DNA of 64,000 nt from Mytilus galloprovincialis (lineage: Eukaryota > Mollusca > Bivalvia > Mytilida > Mytilidae). The translations under genes were made by a program, and so were the position numbers. The notes under the pieces were generated by a model that was not told the origin of the DNA, made no database searches, and saw nothing but the letters and a program-made list of their open reading frames with translations. The stretch is from assembly GCF_965363235.1 (NCBI RefSeq), contig NC_134844.1, forward strand, positions 19,078,646-19,142,645, given 5' to 3'. Of the stretch, positions 40,455 through 52,803 are shown in pieces. Positions within the stretch are counted from its first letter, which is position 1; every line of letters begins with the position of its first letter.

Positions 40455-40755
40455 GTTAATGTATGATTTCATTTCCCTTCTTATGTAATACTGAAAGTTT
40501 AACACTAATGAACACGTATTCAAACAAACAACATCGTGTTATTACGCTTTAATGTGATGTGAAATTATATTTACACGTTTTTATAAAGGTAAATTGAAAT
40601 AAAAAAGGACAACCTTTGACCGAACGTGAAAAATTTTAACGATGAGGTAAGGCATTTTTTCAAAATAAAATAAAGAATATCCACAGATTGTTTCATTCAT
40701 CCAGAACAGACAGTATCTATTTAATTAAGTAAAGAAAAAAGAAATGGTGAGTTTT
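40455..40755 (+). promoter_or_regulatory. Orphan copy of the tyrosinase leader/promoter region
   Basis: Collinear with 48090-48382, the region in front of the plus-strand tyrosinase: CATTTCCCTTCTTATGTAAT, ACACGTATTCAAACAAAC, GTTATTACGCTTTAATGTGA, ACCTTTGACCGAACGTG, CATTCATCCAGAACAGACAG, ending at a GTGAGTTTTT donor-like site (40747). No tyrosinase exons follow before 48 kb. Confidence 0.5.
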
Positions 40756-41794
40756 TAAAAATATAGTATTTGAACTATTTAGCGAAAAATTATGCAACAG
40801 CGATATTGCCTCAATGATGTCTTCTCCATTTTAGTATAAACGATTAAAAAGTAAAGAAAATAGTGAAATAACAAAAAAATACGAACTCGGAGGAAAATTC
40901 AAAACAGAAAGTCCCTAGCCATATGACAAAATCAAACGCTCACATCAAACGAATGGATATCAACTGTCATATTCCTGACTTGGTACAGAAATTTTATGAG
41001 ACAATAGCTAAGATGTTTGAGTTGCAAAATGGAAGTTTAAATATTAGACAGTCAGGAATTGGTTTTTAATCATTTATTTGTGAAAGTGTGTGACAGAAAA
41101 TTACTGGTAATTAATCAATGTAACTTATTCAATTTGAAATTAACATGAAGAAACGTCAGTATTTCTATACTGCTTTTTGTTCAAAGATAATTTGTAAAGC
41201 TACTTTTTAAATTCTGAAAAAATATAAAATTTCGAGGACTTGTTCTTAAATAGACAGGTTTTTTTTAAAGTTAATTATGAATAAATTTACGAAGCAAGGG
41301 AATAAAACATATTCCATATACATTACAAAATGGCTATGATTTTTTTTATTTGTTTTTGCATTTTGTATTATCCAGCTCATTAACGATGTACTAGGACGTT
41401 TTTGATTTTATAATAATTTGGCAATGACCATCATTAATTTGGTACCGTTAATGTCATCAAACAATAATTTTTTTGCGTTGATTTACAAATGTATTTTTAA
41501 AGTAGTGTTAAAATTGAATTTTAAATCTTTCGTTTCTGAAATCATAGCAGGTTCAAAGTTATGAAAAATTATCCAGTTGTGTTTTATGCATGTGCCAAGT
41601 CAGGACAATGACGGTAGTTATCGTTCCGATTGATGCGTTTGAGTTTTCAATTTTGCTATTTGATTAGGGGCTTTCTGTGTTGAATTTTCTCGGAGTTCGG
41701 TATTTTTGTCTGCGCAATACACCACCCAGATCCTTTTCTTCCATTTTATCAATAATTGCTGACATTAAAGAAAGCCATCTCCAGATATTGTTAT
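40756..41794. other. Non-coding with local repeat fragments
   Basis: Two opposite-facing fragments of the GACAGTTGTCATCCATTCG-type repeat, at 40880-40990 and 41590-41710 (including CTCGGAGTTCGGTATTTTTG). No gene. Confidence 0.45.
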
Positions 41795-42060
41795 AGGTGC
41801 TGTCGACATGAATTATCAATGATATGGTTATATTTATAAATTAAATGTTTACAAAACTTTTGAATTTTTGAAATACTTAGGCTATTCTACCTCAGGAATA
41901 GATAACCGTAGCTGTATTTGGCAAAACTTTTAGGAATTTTGGTCCTCAGTGCTCTTCAACCTCGTATTTTATATGGCATTTTTACTTTTTTGGATTCGAG
42001 CGTCACTAATGGGTCTTTTGTAGACGAAACGCGTGACCGGCGTTAATTCAAAATTTAATC
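41795..42060 (+). mobile_element. Decayed copy of the hammerhead-like repeat
   Basis: GGTGCTGTCGACATGAATTA, ACCGTAGCTGTATTTGGCAA, GAGCGTCACTAATGGGTC, TTTGTAGACGAAACGCG. The core is mutated. Confidence 0.5.
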
Positions 42061-44996
42061 CTGAAATCTATGATGAGTTTATTCGATACAGTTTAGACAA
42101 ATTATTAAGATTGGTTGAAAAATACATACTCATAGTTTGAATACGACCAAGGATATTTGATATTTTACCACTGAACGTTTCAGCAACCAACAATCAACGA
42201 TGTTGGGTTAACTCATATGAGATTATCATGCATATCAGAAAATGCATTCAGAGTCAAATTTGAAAAAAAGGAAACCTCATCAGGATGTAAACAGATCTTT
42301 AGAGTATCAGTTACTTAAGCAAATGAAGAAATTTAATTTAACAGAATATATTTTCAAAAGTCATTAAATTACCATTTATGAACGCATAAGAGAAAACATG
42401 CACACACGCAAGAAAATATATTATGATTAGGACGCGAATTAGGATATAAACAATTTTTATGAGATTAAAGTTGTCTTTCTTCTCATGTAAAATCCAGTGA
42501 AACAGTAAAAAAAATTAATAATTATAACACAGTTTTTAGTATGTAGATATTTAAATGTTAAAAAGCAAAATTACTTTGTGATAATAAATAAACTAGATTT
42601 ATCGAACACGTGTCTATGCAGGTGATTGTTGATGCGTTTGAAGCTCGATAAAAAAAGAATGGGTGGATTACTATTTTTTGTTTGATTTACAAAATCTGTT
42701 TAAAGGATGCCAATTTTTAACGTCCATTTTCCAACATGATAGAGATATTAAGGACGGTGCAACATACTAAACTTGACCTTTACCTTTTTAATTCATTTTT
42801 CGTCGAAGTGTCTGACTCAGTGTTCATTTCTTTTAATTTGAAAAGTAACTTTATCTCGAATAGTTGATCGATGTAATTAAGCCGAATGTTAATATTGTCC
42901 AATGTTTCTCCCACATTTGAATGTCACATGTGTTACATGTTAATATATAAATTAAGGTCTCCGTTTTGCAATTGGAATGTGTGTATATGATATACAAAAC
43001 CAAATTATGAAATGTATATTTACACGATATAACATATGTAAACCGTATACCATTATGTGCGTGAGATGTCAAGAATTCGCTTTACAAAAGCTGATATAAA
43101 TATTAAAAAATGTTGAGGCGTCCGAAGGGTTTTGCAGAATTTTATTACATAAGGATCGGCCCAAAGTCGATTATTCGAAAGCCTAGGATATATAAGAACA
43201 GTTAACAAGCGGCATTTGGTTAATATCGAGCTTTTTAAACAGATTTATTTAAAGTCCAATGCTCCTTCAGGTTTAAGAAAAAAGATGAATACATTTGTAT
43301 TTTGTATTTGTTAGCGGCAATAACTTGAATAAGTTATCAGCTTTAAATCCTAAGCAATAAGCTAACGCCTAGACATAAACTTATAACATTAAATTTGAGC
43401 AATTAGGCTTTTTGCGAGCTTTTGTCGAACATTATTTCTGGCAACTAGTTAACTATTAAATTTTCGTTGCATGTTTCGAATAAATTAAATTTCGTTTGAC
43501 AGATCTTCAATTCTATTATATTACTTATATGCAAAACAGAATGAACTCGTACTTCTTTGTGGTATTACAAACGTTAATAGTCATAAACAATTGATTGTAT
43601 ATAATAGAAAAAGCTGGAGGGTGAAAATTTCTTTGTTAAACACAACTTTTTCAATTCTTAAACTGGATTAATATTATTTAAGTGACAGCAAGTCTAATTT
43701 TTAAATCTTTGCGGTCTCAATTTGAATCAGGGAAAATAAAGAACATATAACCAAAACAGACGTACAATTATCTTCTGGCAAAGACTTGACTTTTAGAACC
43801 CTAAGCAAAGAAGACAAATATCATTCAAAAATGTTCGAAATTTTTACCGGTTGTTAACTAAAAAATAAAAAATAAAGTTTTCTATTTGAACTGTATGGTG
43901 TATTGGAAAAGGCATAAAACGAAACAAGTCGTCGTGGTTAGACGATATGATTAAGCAACTTAATAATGACTATGCAAGTCTTTCATGTGACTTCATTGAA
44001 CTATTTCTTTTGATTTCTGAAAATAGTAACACAAAGGGAAGGGAAGTAGTAGCAAAATCTATGTTTTTTAATGTGGGCTATTGCTTAACAGAGTAAACAT
44101 AAACAAATAAAAAGAGAATATGACGCTTAGAGGTGTTTCATTCGTGTTCTCAATTAAAGCAGGTAGAAAAGACAGTATGGAGGAGGCAAACAGGATCGAT
44201 CGTTCACAAACATCCAAAACAAATTATTTGTTAATGTTTTGATAGGAGTTATCCAATAATAACATTGATAGACCCAATTCAAACTCCACATATTACATGC
44301 GATGCTGGAAGAATACTATACAGTTATGGAGAGTTTCCTATGGGAATCATCTCTTTTATCGTTTAGTAGTGTTATAAACCGACGCAAACGTTTATGCCTA
44401 GATGTAATTCAAGATATGAAGCAGACGTAACTATTTCTGTTGCATCCTTTATTATAATTTCACGGTTATATACGCGATTCTCATAGTCAATACACATTGA
44501 AATCTTCTGTGAAAGGACATCATTTGTAAGGGAAATTAAAGGACACTATAAGATTCTTTTTCTTTAATAACTAGTTAATGGGTTGTGCATCGTAAAAACG
44601 GAACAATATGTGCCGTCAGTTAATATAGGCATGAAAAGTGTCTGTTAGAAACCATGTCCTCCAAGCATGACGATTGTTTTGTTGATAAAAATGATCCAGC
44701 ATTATTGATGTCTTTTGTAAATAGTACAAAAAGAATATAACATGAGTCCCCTCTTTCGGTATGTTTGGTGAGGTTCGTCTTGCTGAAACTTTATTTTCTT
44801 GTGTAACGTTTTGCGGCTGCTGTTTTTTTTCTTTTCTTCCTGTTCTTTTGTATCTAATTGATGCAAATATGTCTACACTAAAATAGTTGACTTTATTTCT
44901 ATGACAGTATGACAGACTAACAAAAAGGGAAAGAAAAAAAATAATGTTGACTTCCAAAATTTTTACTTCTATTCATAACTACTATTTCATATATTC
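42061..44996. other. Long non-coding AT-rich stretch
   Basis: No gene supported. A minus-strand open run at 44616-44957 has a hydrophobic start (NIIFFLSLFVSLSYC) but no ATG in frame and no recognisable domain. Around 44100-44220 a weak likeness to the tyrosinase leader (TTTCATTCGTGTTCTC, AAAGACAGTATGGAGG) may be a third, older copy. Confidence 0.4.
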
Positions 44997-45143
44997 CAGT
45001 GGCGGTTCCAGCCATTTTAAAAAGGGGGTTCCCAACCAAGGACAAAAAAGGGGTGTTTCCAACTATATGACCCCATTCAAATGCATTGATCGGCCCAAAA
45101 AGGGGGTTCCAACCCCCGGAACCCCCTTCTGGATCCGCCACTG
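44997..45143. mobile_element. 147-bp MITE with 5-bp target duplication
   Basis: Ends CAGTGGCGGTTCCAG and CTGGATCCGCCACTG, flanked by TATTC at 44992-44996 and 45144-45148. The interior has AAAAAGGGGGTTCC units. No coding capacity. Confidence 0.75.
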
Positions 45144-46532
45144 TATTCTTGAATTAACAACAGAAAGGATGTTGAAAACATGATGTCGACCTACAACATA
45201 GCTCTTGGCAGCACACATTCAGGAAGTAATTAATATTCTTTTTGTTTCAATTTTTTCCATGTCAATAATGCATTGAGTTTAAACCTTCAAACAGGGAAGG
45301 TTGATTAAAATTTATGCGTATTTGAATAATAACATTCATTTTAAAATAATGAATTACTTTAAGGTAATTTTAGGACGCATTTTTGAATCAATTTCGACGG
45401 TTTATCAAAAGTAAATGTTTGGTACATTTTATAACTAAAACAAACATATACTGTTATATTACTTAGTGCAGTGGACATTTTTTCATTGACTGTAAATGTT
45501 AATGGAACATAATAGAGAAACCAATAAAAAAACACTTTATGGCATCCACGTGTGAAAGATAGTTGGATTACCTTAGTCGTTATTTACACACCATTAAAAA
45601 ATATTGTTTTTTCATGCACTTTAATTTCTAGCATTTGCATACCTGTCAACTTTTGAAAATTGAAAATGTGCGACAAAATCGGTCAAAATCGCGTATTTCA
45701 TTCCTAAATCGTAGAAATTGGTTGGTATGTATTCGATTTTAACCTACATTTATTTTGATCGGAGCGTCTCTGATGGTTTTGTAGACGCGTCTTTTAAGAG
45801 ATCAAACTTATAAATTGGATCTGGCATCCAATTTATTATGTTGCTTTCTTATGTAACCATTTTCTTAATGATACGAAATTTTTTTATTTATTTTTTCGTC
45901 GAATCTTCGAAAAAAGTTGTTGAAGCAAGACATACATTTAGCAAAACTAAGTTCCGTTGTCTTTGGCACGTGAAATTTTAATATTTTGTCTTTTCGTAAA
46001 TATTTATACTCAAAAGTTGTGGCTGTGCAAGTATATATTTCTTTAAAACTAGGTAACTCGTTTAGTTTTTTTACTAATTGTTTTGACAATTTAAAGAGAA
46101 GATCGTCTCGATTATTGTAAATGATTGTTTTTGTACTCTTTTTGATGTTTTCGCAATAAATGTTTACATTGGGATCATTTTTTAATTTTGCTTATTAACA
46201 TTATTTCAAAAGTGTTAATCTTTGGTGCATATCAATCCATTTCGAAAATATAATTTATTGAACTTTTCTGATCTAGTTACATGCATCTATCGATAATTTG
46301 CATGTACAAGATAAGTATGTGCACAGAAACAGTCAAAAAAGATACCTCAGTTGGTACTCGAAGAAATTTTTCGCAATGCGACATTTAAAAATGATTTTAC
46401 ACAAAGCTCCTTTGGCCTCTTCGTTTGCTTTATTAGGAGGGAAATAATACAATTATATGGCTGAAGTGTTTCCTTTCAATTTAATTTTATTCATACTATT
46501 TATCAGTACATTTATTTGGGAATCGATATAGT
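45144..46532. other. Non-coding stretch
   Basis: A fragment at 45760-45800 (GGAGCGTCTCTGATGG, TTTTGTAGACGCG) is a remnant of the hammerhead-like repeat. Otherwise nothing recognisable. Confidence 0.4.
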
Positions 46533-46765
46533 TATCAAAGGTACCAGGATTATAATTTAGTACGCCAGACGCGCGTTTCGTCTACATAAGACTCATCAGT
46601 GACGCTCATGTCAAAATATTTATAAAGCCAAACAAATACAAAGTTGAAGAGCATTGAGGATCCAAAATTCCAAAAAGTTGTGCCAAATAGGGCTAAGGTA
46701 ATCTACGCCTGGGATAAGAAAATCCTTAGTTTTTCGAAAAATTCAAAGTTTTGTAAATATAATTG
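46533..46765 (-). mobile_element. Copy of the hammerhead-like repeat
   Basis: ATCAAAGGTACCAGGATTAT through AAGACTCATCAGTGACGCTC, nearly identical to 38861, with the minus-strand core CTGATGA...GACGAAAC...GCGTA preserved. Only one 51-bp end is present, so a truncated unit. Confidence 0.6.
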
Positions 46766-48089
46766 ATGTCGTTCTTCCTAAAATGTTTCAAACAAATTAA
46801 ATATCAAGTAGTAAGTGTTTGCAGGGGAGATAAATTTTCACTTTAGATTACCCTCTATAGCGATGTGTCTATATTATGGTGCTAGAGAACACTAACTACT
46901 TTGAAATAAAAGACAATACAATATCTTATTCTACATACATCTATAGTCGAACATTCGATTTAAATGTATATTCTGTACCGTTGCAGTACTTTACTGCTCA
47001 TAACTTTTAATGTTTTTACTAAACCGAAACATCTGAAAAATTTTCTTGATAATTATCATACACTCTAACAAAAAACAAATTCAACATTATTTTCCTTTTA
47101 AATACAATGATAAAATAATTTAATATTTTAATGAATGTTAATATGAATTTCATCTACATCACGCTGAACGAAACTATTGTAATAATAATAAAAAAAAAAA
47201 AAGAAACAAATTGTGTCAATTACGATATAAAAGTCAATATTATGCATCGGATACGAAATTAACGTCTCTCCAGTGATGTTCGGATCAAAATATTTGAAAA
47301 TTAAAAATCTATAATACAAACGTTAAAAAAAACTAGAATAAGAGCCAAATCAGGACAAGATTCATGCAAAACATACGTTTATAGGATTTTTATACGACTG
47401 TCATACAATTGACAGGTTTAGCTACATATAAGACCAGGTTTATTCACTATTTTCTGCACAGGAAAATGCCTGTAGAAAATTAGGCAGTTGTTATCCATTC
47501 GTTTTGATGTGTTTGAGCTTTGATTTTTTCTTTTAAATCATTTTTTGTTTTTTAATTTACCTCGGAGTTAGGTAAATTTGTTATTTTCCCTTTTAGTTCG
47601 TTATCAACAATTGTTATCGTCAAGCGCAGGACTTTTAACTTGTAATATATTCAGATGCTTTTCTTTATGTGTTGCATTAAAAGTAACTTTTTAATAAATA
47701 CTTGCAGGTGCTTATTATCACAATTTCGTCTACTATCAAGGGATTAAAATCTTTGCGAAAAGTTGATATAAAGAAACCATTTTCATTGCTATAAATACCT
47801 TAAATTATTATTCATAAAATTAAATGTTCATGTTGACATCAAAGCATTTGACATTTCAGCCGACAAGTGATTTTTGTGATTGATACTCCCTTTCTGTTCC
47901 CGTAGATGCTCTGGAGAGGTACCGATACAATATCTATAATGACGTATCGACGTTTTAGTCACGATGTAACAAGAATATGTATTCGTAAAATTGGTGAATA
48001 TTTCTCCAAAAGGAAAATAGCAATAAAATGAATTAAACAATTAGTCGTTTATGGTTATAAGCACAATTTGACCTAATCCTCTTAGATGT
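46766..48089. other. Non-coding stretch
   Basis: A local repeat fragment at 47462-47590 (AGTTGTTATCCATTCG, CTCGGAGTTAGG). No gene. Confidence 0.4.
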
Positions 48090-48371
48090 CAAGCACTGAT
48101 TACATTTCCCTTTGTATGTAAATTGTTAGGTTTACACTCTTTAACACGAATTCAAACAAAACACATCTTGTTACTACGCTTTCATGTGATATAGATTTTT
48201 TATTTACAAATTTTGACATAAGAAAAATTCTGATATTAAAGACTAACCTTTGACCGAACATGTAAATTATCGCAATGGGTACTACATACGTTTAAATAAA
48301 ATAAAGAACTAAAAAGGAAACTTCCATTCATCTAAAAAGACAGTAACTAACTATCATAGAGAACAATATTG
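48090..48371 (+). promoter_or_regulatory. Tyrosinase gene 1 promoter and likely 5' leader exon
   Basis: Ends in GACAGTAACTAACTATCATA, GAGAACAATATTG|GTGAGT (donor at 48372). A matching acceptor, TTTATTTTATTTTAG|GCATTATG, lies just before the start codon at 49560, so a non-coding first exon is likely. Supported by the collinear copy at 40455. The transcription start is not determined. Confidence 0.45.
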
Positions 48372-48529
48372 GTGAGTTTTAAATAAATAATAATGAACCT
48401 TATTTCAGGGAAAAACAAATCTTGAACCAGCGTCATTTTAAGACTTTAAATATTCACTAATATCAATTAACTAATCGTTATCTTAGTTTTAGTTGTAATT
48501 AAAATGTTACATCCTAGCAAACTAAGCAC

Positions 48530-48790
48530 GAGAAACATCTATACTATTAAACGAGAAGACCTCATTTTGTGTGTCGCTCCTCTTTTTACATTAAATTAAT
48601 CATCATGCCTCTGTGTCCTATAGGCATAGTGCATAGTCGCATTTGTCATCCATTCTTAAGATTATTCAGATTGAGCTATTTTGGGGGAAAACAAAAAAAA
48701 GGTATCCGGATATTGTTTCCGTCATTAGACGAAATTTAAAGTCAGACCAGACTTCCGGTTTGCGTTTTCTGTTTACAGTGAACATACATA
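48530..48790. repeat. Interspersed repeat, inverted partner of 33560-33780
   Basis: TACTATTAAACGAGAAGACC, GCCTCTGTGTCCTATAGGCA, GCATTTGTCATCCATTCTTA. Falls in the leader intron of tyrosinase gene 1. Confidence 0.6.
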
Positions 48791-49559
48791 TGCAACGAAT
48801 AAAGTGTATTTGCTTTCTGCTATAATTTTCAAGTTCACTATCCACGGCAGTTACAGAGTTTATTAAATAGAGAGTCTGTATAATATATCAATATCCGATA
48901 AGTAAACTGAGAATTGATAGTAAAATGCAAATACACTTTATCTAAGGGAAAACGGTACTATTACATTTTCCTTGCATAAGGTTGGCCTTTTGTGTCTTTT
49001 ACAAAAAATCATTGATTTATAGACTGAAAATTGATAGTAAAGAGCAAATTCCCTTTATTTATAGTAATGCATGTTCATAATATACTAAATGTATGTCCAT
49101 ATTGAAATTAATAGAAAACAAAAAACTTGGAAAATTGGAAAAAAAAGGAGGAGGGGGCAAGAACAATTGTCCTATCCGCAAGCACCTTGACTTTTGATAC
49201 ATTTCCTTAAATTTTCCAGTCACAAAATATTTTACAAAATTCTTCCTACAACAGTTTACATACTTTCAACAACGCTCTGAATGCCCGCGATTTTGCGGGT
49301 GTGTTCTAGTATGTTTTAATTCATGTGTGCTCAAAATGTGATTTGTGACGACTAAAAAATCTACAATTCACTGTAAATAATTTGATGTAGTCATGTTACA
49401 GGAATTAGTTTCATACAATGATTCATTGACCTTATAGAATTAGAAGACAACCAAAATAATGTTTTAAATACAAAATAATATAATCAGACTTAAATAGTAT
49501 TACTTCGAACATACACGCGAAGATACTAACCCAAATATCTTTATTTTATTTTAGGCATT

Positions 49560-50003
49560 ATGAAACCAGAAAAACTATTTGCAGACTTAATTGTATCGAA
49601 TAAAATATTTGTGATTATCACATTACAACTGTTTTTTGTCTCAATCTTTGGGAAACAAACGCCAACCAGTATACAAGACTGTTCCGACTTTTATGGATTG
49701 AGTGGACAAGATAGCGGTATCGCATTAAAAGATTTGCAAAATGATTGCGAAGAACGACTGCTCAGAATGAAACCAACTCATCATACACCAAGTAACTTTA
49801 CTGCCGAAGAGAAACGTTATATATCTTCTCTTTTTCGGCAGTTAACAGCAGAAACATGGACTTATACCGAAAATAAGCAACATTCAAACAGGTTCAAAAG
49901 ACATGGCAAGTATCGTGCTCGATACAGAAGAGAAGTCCGAAGTGCCCCACATCGTCATTGGGAGAGATACGTCGCTGGAGTCAGGAGACTTAAATTCGAC
50001 ATG
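49560..50003 (+). CDS. Tyrosinase gene 1, exon 1
   Basis: 148 residues: signal segment, CSDFYG, FTAEEKRYISSLFRQL, and RYRREVRS...RHWERYVAGVRRLKFDM, the conserved lead into copper site A. Donor GTAAAT, phase 0. Confidence 0.88.
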
Positions 50004-52803
50004 GTAAATACACAATGATAATAAATAAATAAAATAACATACTTAATAATGTCTATGAGTTTACCACAGAAAGTTATTATGGTATCTTTCAATGAATATT
50101 ATGGGCGATATTATTTTCCAGTGTTGAATATTTTAGTATGCTCTTTTACAAACCTTTTTGATCGAAAAAAAGGGAGGGCTGTGATTGGGAAAAATGTTGT
50201 TTATACCTTGCTACTTTTTGTCCTTCGTCAGTGGTTGTATTTTATCTTATCGCAATGTCTGCTTTCATTGTTAGAATTTGTTGTTGATAGTATATCTTTG
50301 ATAGACTATGTGTAATAAAGAATTTAGAATGGATATACATTATATATTTGTGAACTAAAGTTATGAAACAACACCATAGCTAGCTACTCTTATCAGAACT
50401 GTAGGCAGTATTATTTGATTATTATTTCAAAATGATTTAATTTGCTAATAAAATTCATATTTCATTACTAGTATTTCAATTGGAATTGAAAAAAAAAAAA
50501 AAGAAAAAAAGGGATTAGAATAATATTTTTCTGTAAGTAATGGGGAAATTGCCAGTCGTACAAGTGAGAGGTCAATTTAGCTACAAAACCAGGTTTATCA
50601 ACATTTTTTTAACTTAAAAGAAATGCTTGTACCAAGCCAGGAACCCGACAGTTGTTTTATTTGTTTGGTGTATTTGAGCTTTGTGCCATTTAATAAAGGA
50701 CTTGCCAATCTGAATTTCCTCGGAGTTCGTTTTTTTTGTCTGTTTTACTTTTTAAATTATTTGTTTTTAAAAATCTAACTATAATTTGAATAGTTTGCCT
50801 TTTTCATTTATTTGTTTTTTGCTTTACTTTATGAAACATTTTATTTGCTATACGTAAGATTCAAGCTCACACTAAAATGTCGAAGACAAGCAGTTAGCTT
50901 ATTTTAAAGTGAACTTTAATATATGTTTTTTTTAATTATGTCCCTTGATAAGCATTCTCTGTTACCAGATAATCCATATCATCTTTTTGTAACAAACCTT
51001 ATGGTATTTCAGAGTGGCGGTGGTGGAAGAAGTCGTTACGATACAATAGCAGATATACATGGACTAGCAATGATACAGGCTCACAGTGGACCAAACTTTT
51101 TGCCATGGCATAGACTTTACCTGTTAATGTAAGTAAAAAGTAAAATCACAATGACAGCTTCACTCTTTCTGGATTCTAAATCCTTTCAAAAAAGGGTTGC
51201 AACAGAGGAAACGATGTACGATTATATATTCCCTCTGAATAAGTAATTGTTCGTGAAACTATTTAAGCCTTGACAAAAGCTTTTATACTAGTACTATAAG
51301 TAAATCACACGAAACACCTAGCAGTTTAAGAGATGGTGTAGTGTATCGACAGGGTAACAATTTGCATTACTCAACGTGAGTTTTTGTCATACAAGTAGAA
51401 GATGAGGTAAAGTTGCCAATGAGACAATCTCCAACACGGTTCAAAATGAAACAATTTATATATACCTTCAGAATACAAAAAAAATCAATACCATATTGGT
51501 AACCATAACATAATGTTAACAAACAAAACAAACAATGGCATGACTTATGGCAAAACAATAAACGAAAAATAGGCAATAGTAGTATACCGCTGTTCGAAAT
51601 TCATAAATCGATTAGGAAAAAACAAATCCGGGTTGCAAACTAAAACTGATGGAAACGTATCAAATATAAGAGAACTACGACACGAAAAACAAACATGACA
51701 GACAGTGACCAACAAAAATCACTAAATACAGGAGCAGCATGACTTCATTCACATTTAGAAAGTTGCGGAGTTAAACATGGTTTTACCCTTCAGATCGACA
51801 CGAATCACAAAAAAATCTAGCATAAAGACAAAAGATGCAAAATACTGACATAAGAGTAACACAGCTGTGTCCAGTTTATATGTCGATATCACTTTTCTTT
51901 TATCTCACAATATAGTCCTCTGTTCTAACTTTGTTTAGATACGAAACTGCATTGGGTGTACCGATTCCTTATTGGGACTCGTCACTTGACCAAGAAATGG
52001 TGGACCCGACTAAATCTATTTTATGGACATCAAAATATTTCGGAAATGGATTTGGTGCACTTGAAACTGGACCGTTTGCAGGATTTCAAACTCCAGGTGG
52101 CTCTCTCATCCGAAATATTGGTTCCGATGGAATGTTGTACGATAAAAGGCTAATTCCAAGAATTTGGTCAAAAACAAGGTTGAGAGAAATATCAGATCCA
52201 ACATCTGCACCCGATGACGGTTTAGAAGAACAACATAATGGTGTACATATATGGGTCGATGGTACCATGGACAGCCTCGTTCTGGCCCCTCACGATCCTA
52301 TATTCTGGCTACATCACTGTTTTGTTGATTATATTTGGGAAGTTTTTCGAATGCTTCAGATGTCACGTGGCATTAATCCAGCTTTTGATTTCGTTCCGTC
52401 CAACAGGACAGGACACGGTGTAGACGAAGAAGCATTTGGAATCGAAGGATACACTAACAGAGATGGATATTTAAATAGCATTGCACGTCTTGTTCAATAC
52501 GACCCAACGCCAAAATGTCCATTTTGTGGATTTAGTACAGATTTGTATTGTAACGGGAACACTGGGTATTGTGTATCACGGGAACAACCTCCAGGAACCT
52601 ATCAAGGGAATCGAATGTTGGCAGGAAAAATTGCCAGGGAAAATGGTCTTGCTGAAGGCAAATTTGGTCCAGTATTTAAACGTTTTAGGTGGGACAAACG
52701 AGTTCGTCATGACTCTGTCACTCAGCCAAAAAAGAAAAAAATAATAGTTTGGGTTAAGAAAATGAAATATAAACGTGATATACATCACATAGTGGAACCA
52801 TAG
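49560..52803 (+). CDS. Tyrosinase-like gene 1, copper site complete (joined exons)
   Basis: Exons 49560-50003, 51013-51128 and 51939-52803 join to 474 residues (phases 0 and 2, GT-AG). The N-terminus has a hydrophobic segment (FVIITLQLFFVSIF, residues 17-30), so it should be secreted. Copper A ligands: H164 (YDTIADIHG), H172 (AHSG), H181 (FLPWHR). Copper B ligands: H286 and H290 (QHNGVHIWVDG), H313 (DPIFWLHHCFVDYIW). A cysteine cluster (CPFCG, LYCN, GYCVS) and a basic tail (PKKKK) follow. This is the animal type-3 copper tyrosinase fold; secreted forms in bivalves act in shell periostracum and byssus maturation by oxidising tyrosine or DOPA to quinones. The exact role of this copy is inference. 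Confidence 0.93.
51013..51128 (+). CDS. Tyrosinase gene 1, exon 2 (copper A)
   Basis: SGGGGRSRYDTIADIHG, LAMIQAHSG, PNFLPWHRLYLL. Acceptor ATTTCAG, donor GTAAGT, phase 2. Confidence 0.93.
51395..51800. repeat. Interspersed repeat in tyrosinase gene 1 intron
   Basis: GAGGTAAAGTTGCCAATGAG, ACCGCTGTTCGAAATTCATA, AATCGATTAGGAAAAAACAA, GAGAACTACGACACGAAAAA. A different subfamily with the shared TGCCAATGAGACAA start. No coding content. Confidence 0.6.
51939..52803 (+). CDS. Tyrosinase gene 1, exon 3 (copper B and C-terminus)
   Basis: Starts by completing an I codon, then YETALGVPIPYWDSSLDQE, copper B, the Cys cluster, and the basic end HHIVEP before TAG. Acceptor TTTGTTTAG. Confidence 0.94.

Noticed and set aside
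44616-44957. 113-codon minus-strand frame with a signal-like start
   Set aside because: The first codon is TTG, no ATG is in frame before the end of the hydrophobic run, and no domain is recognisable.
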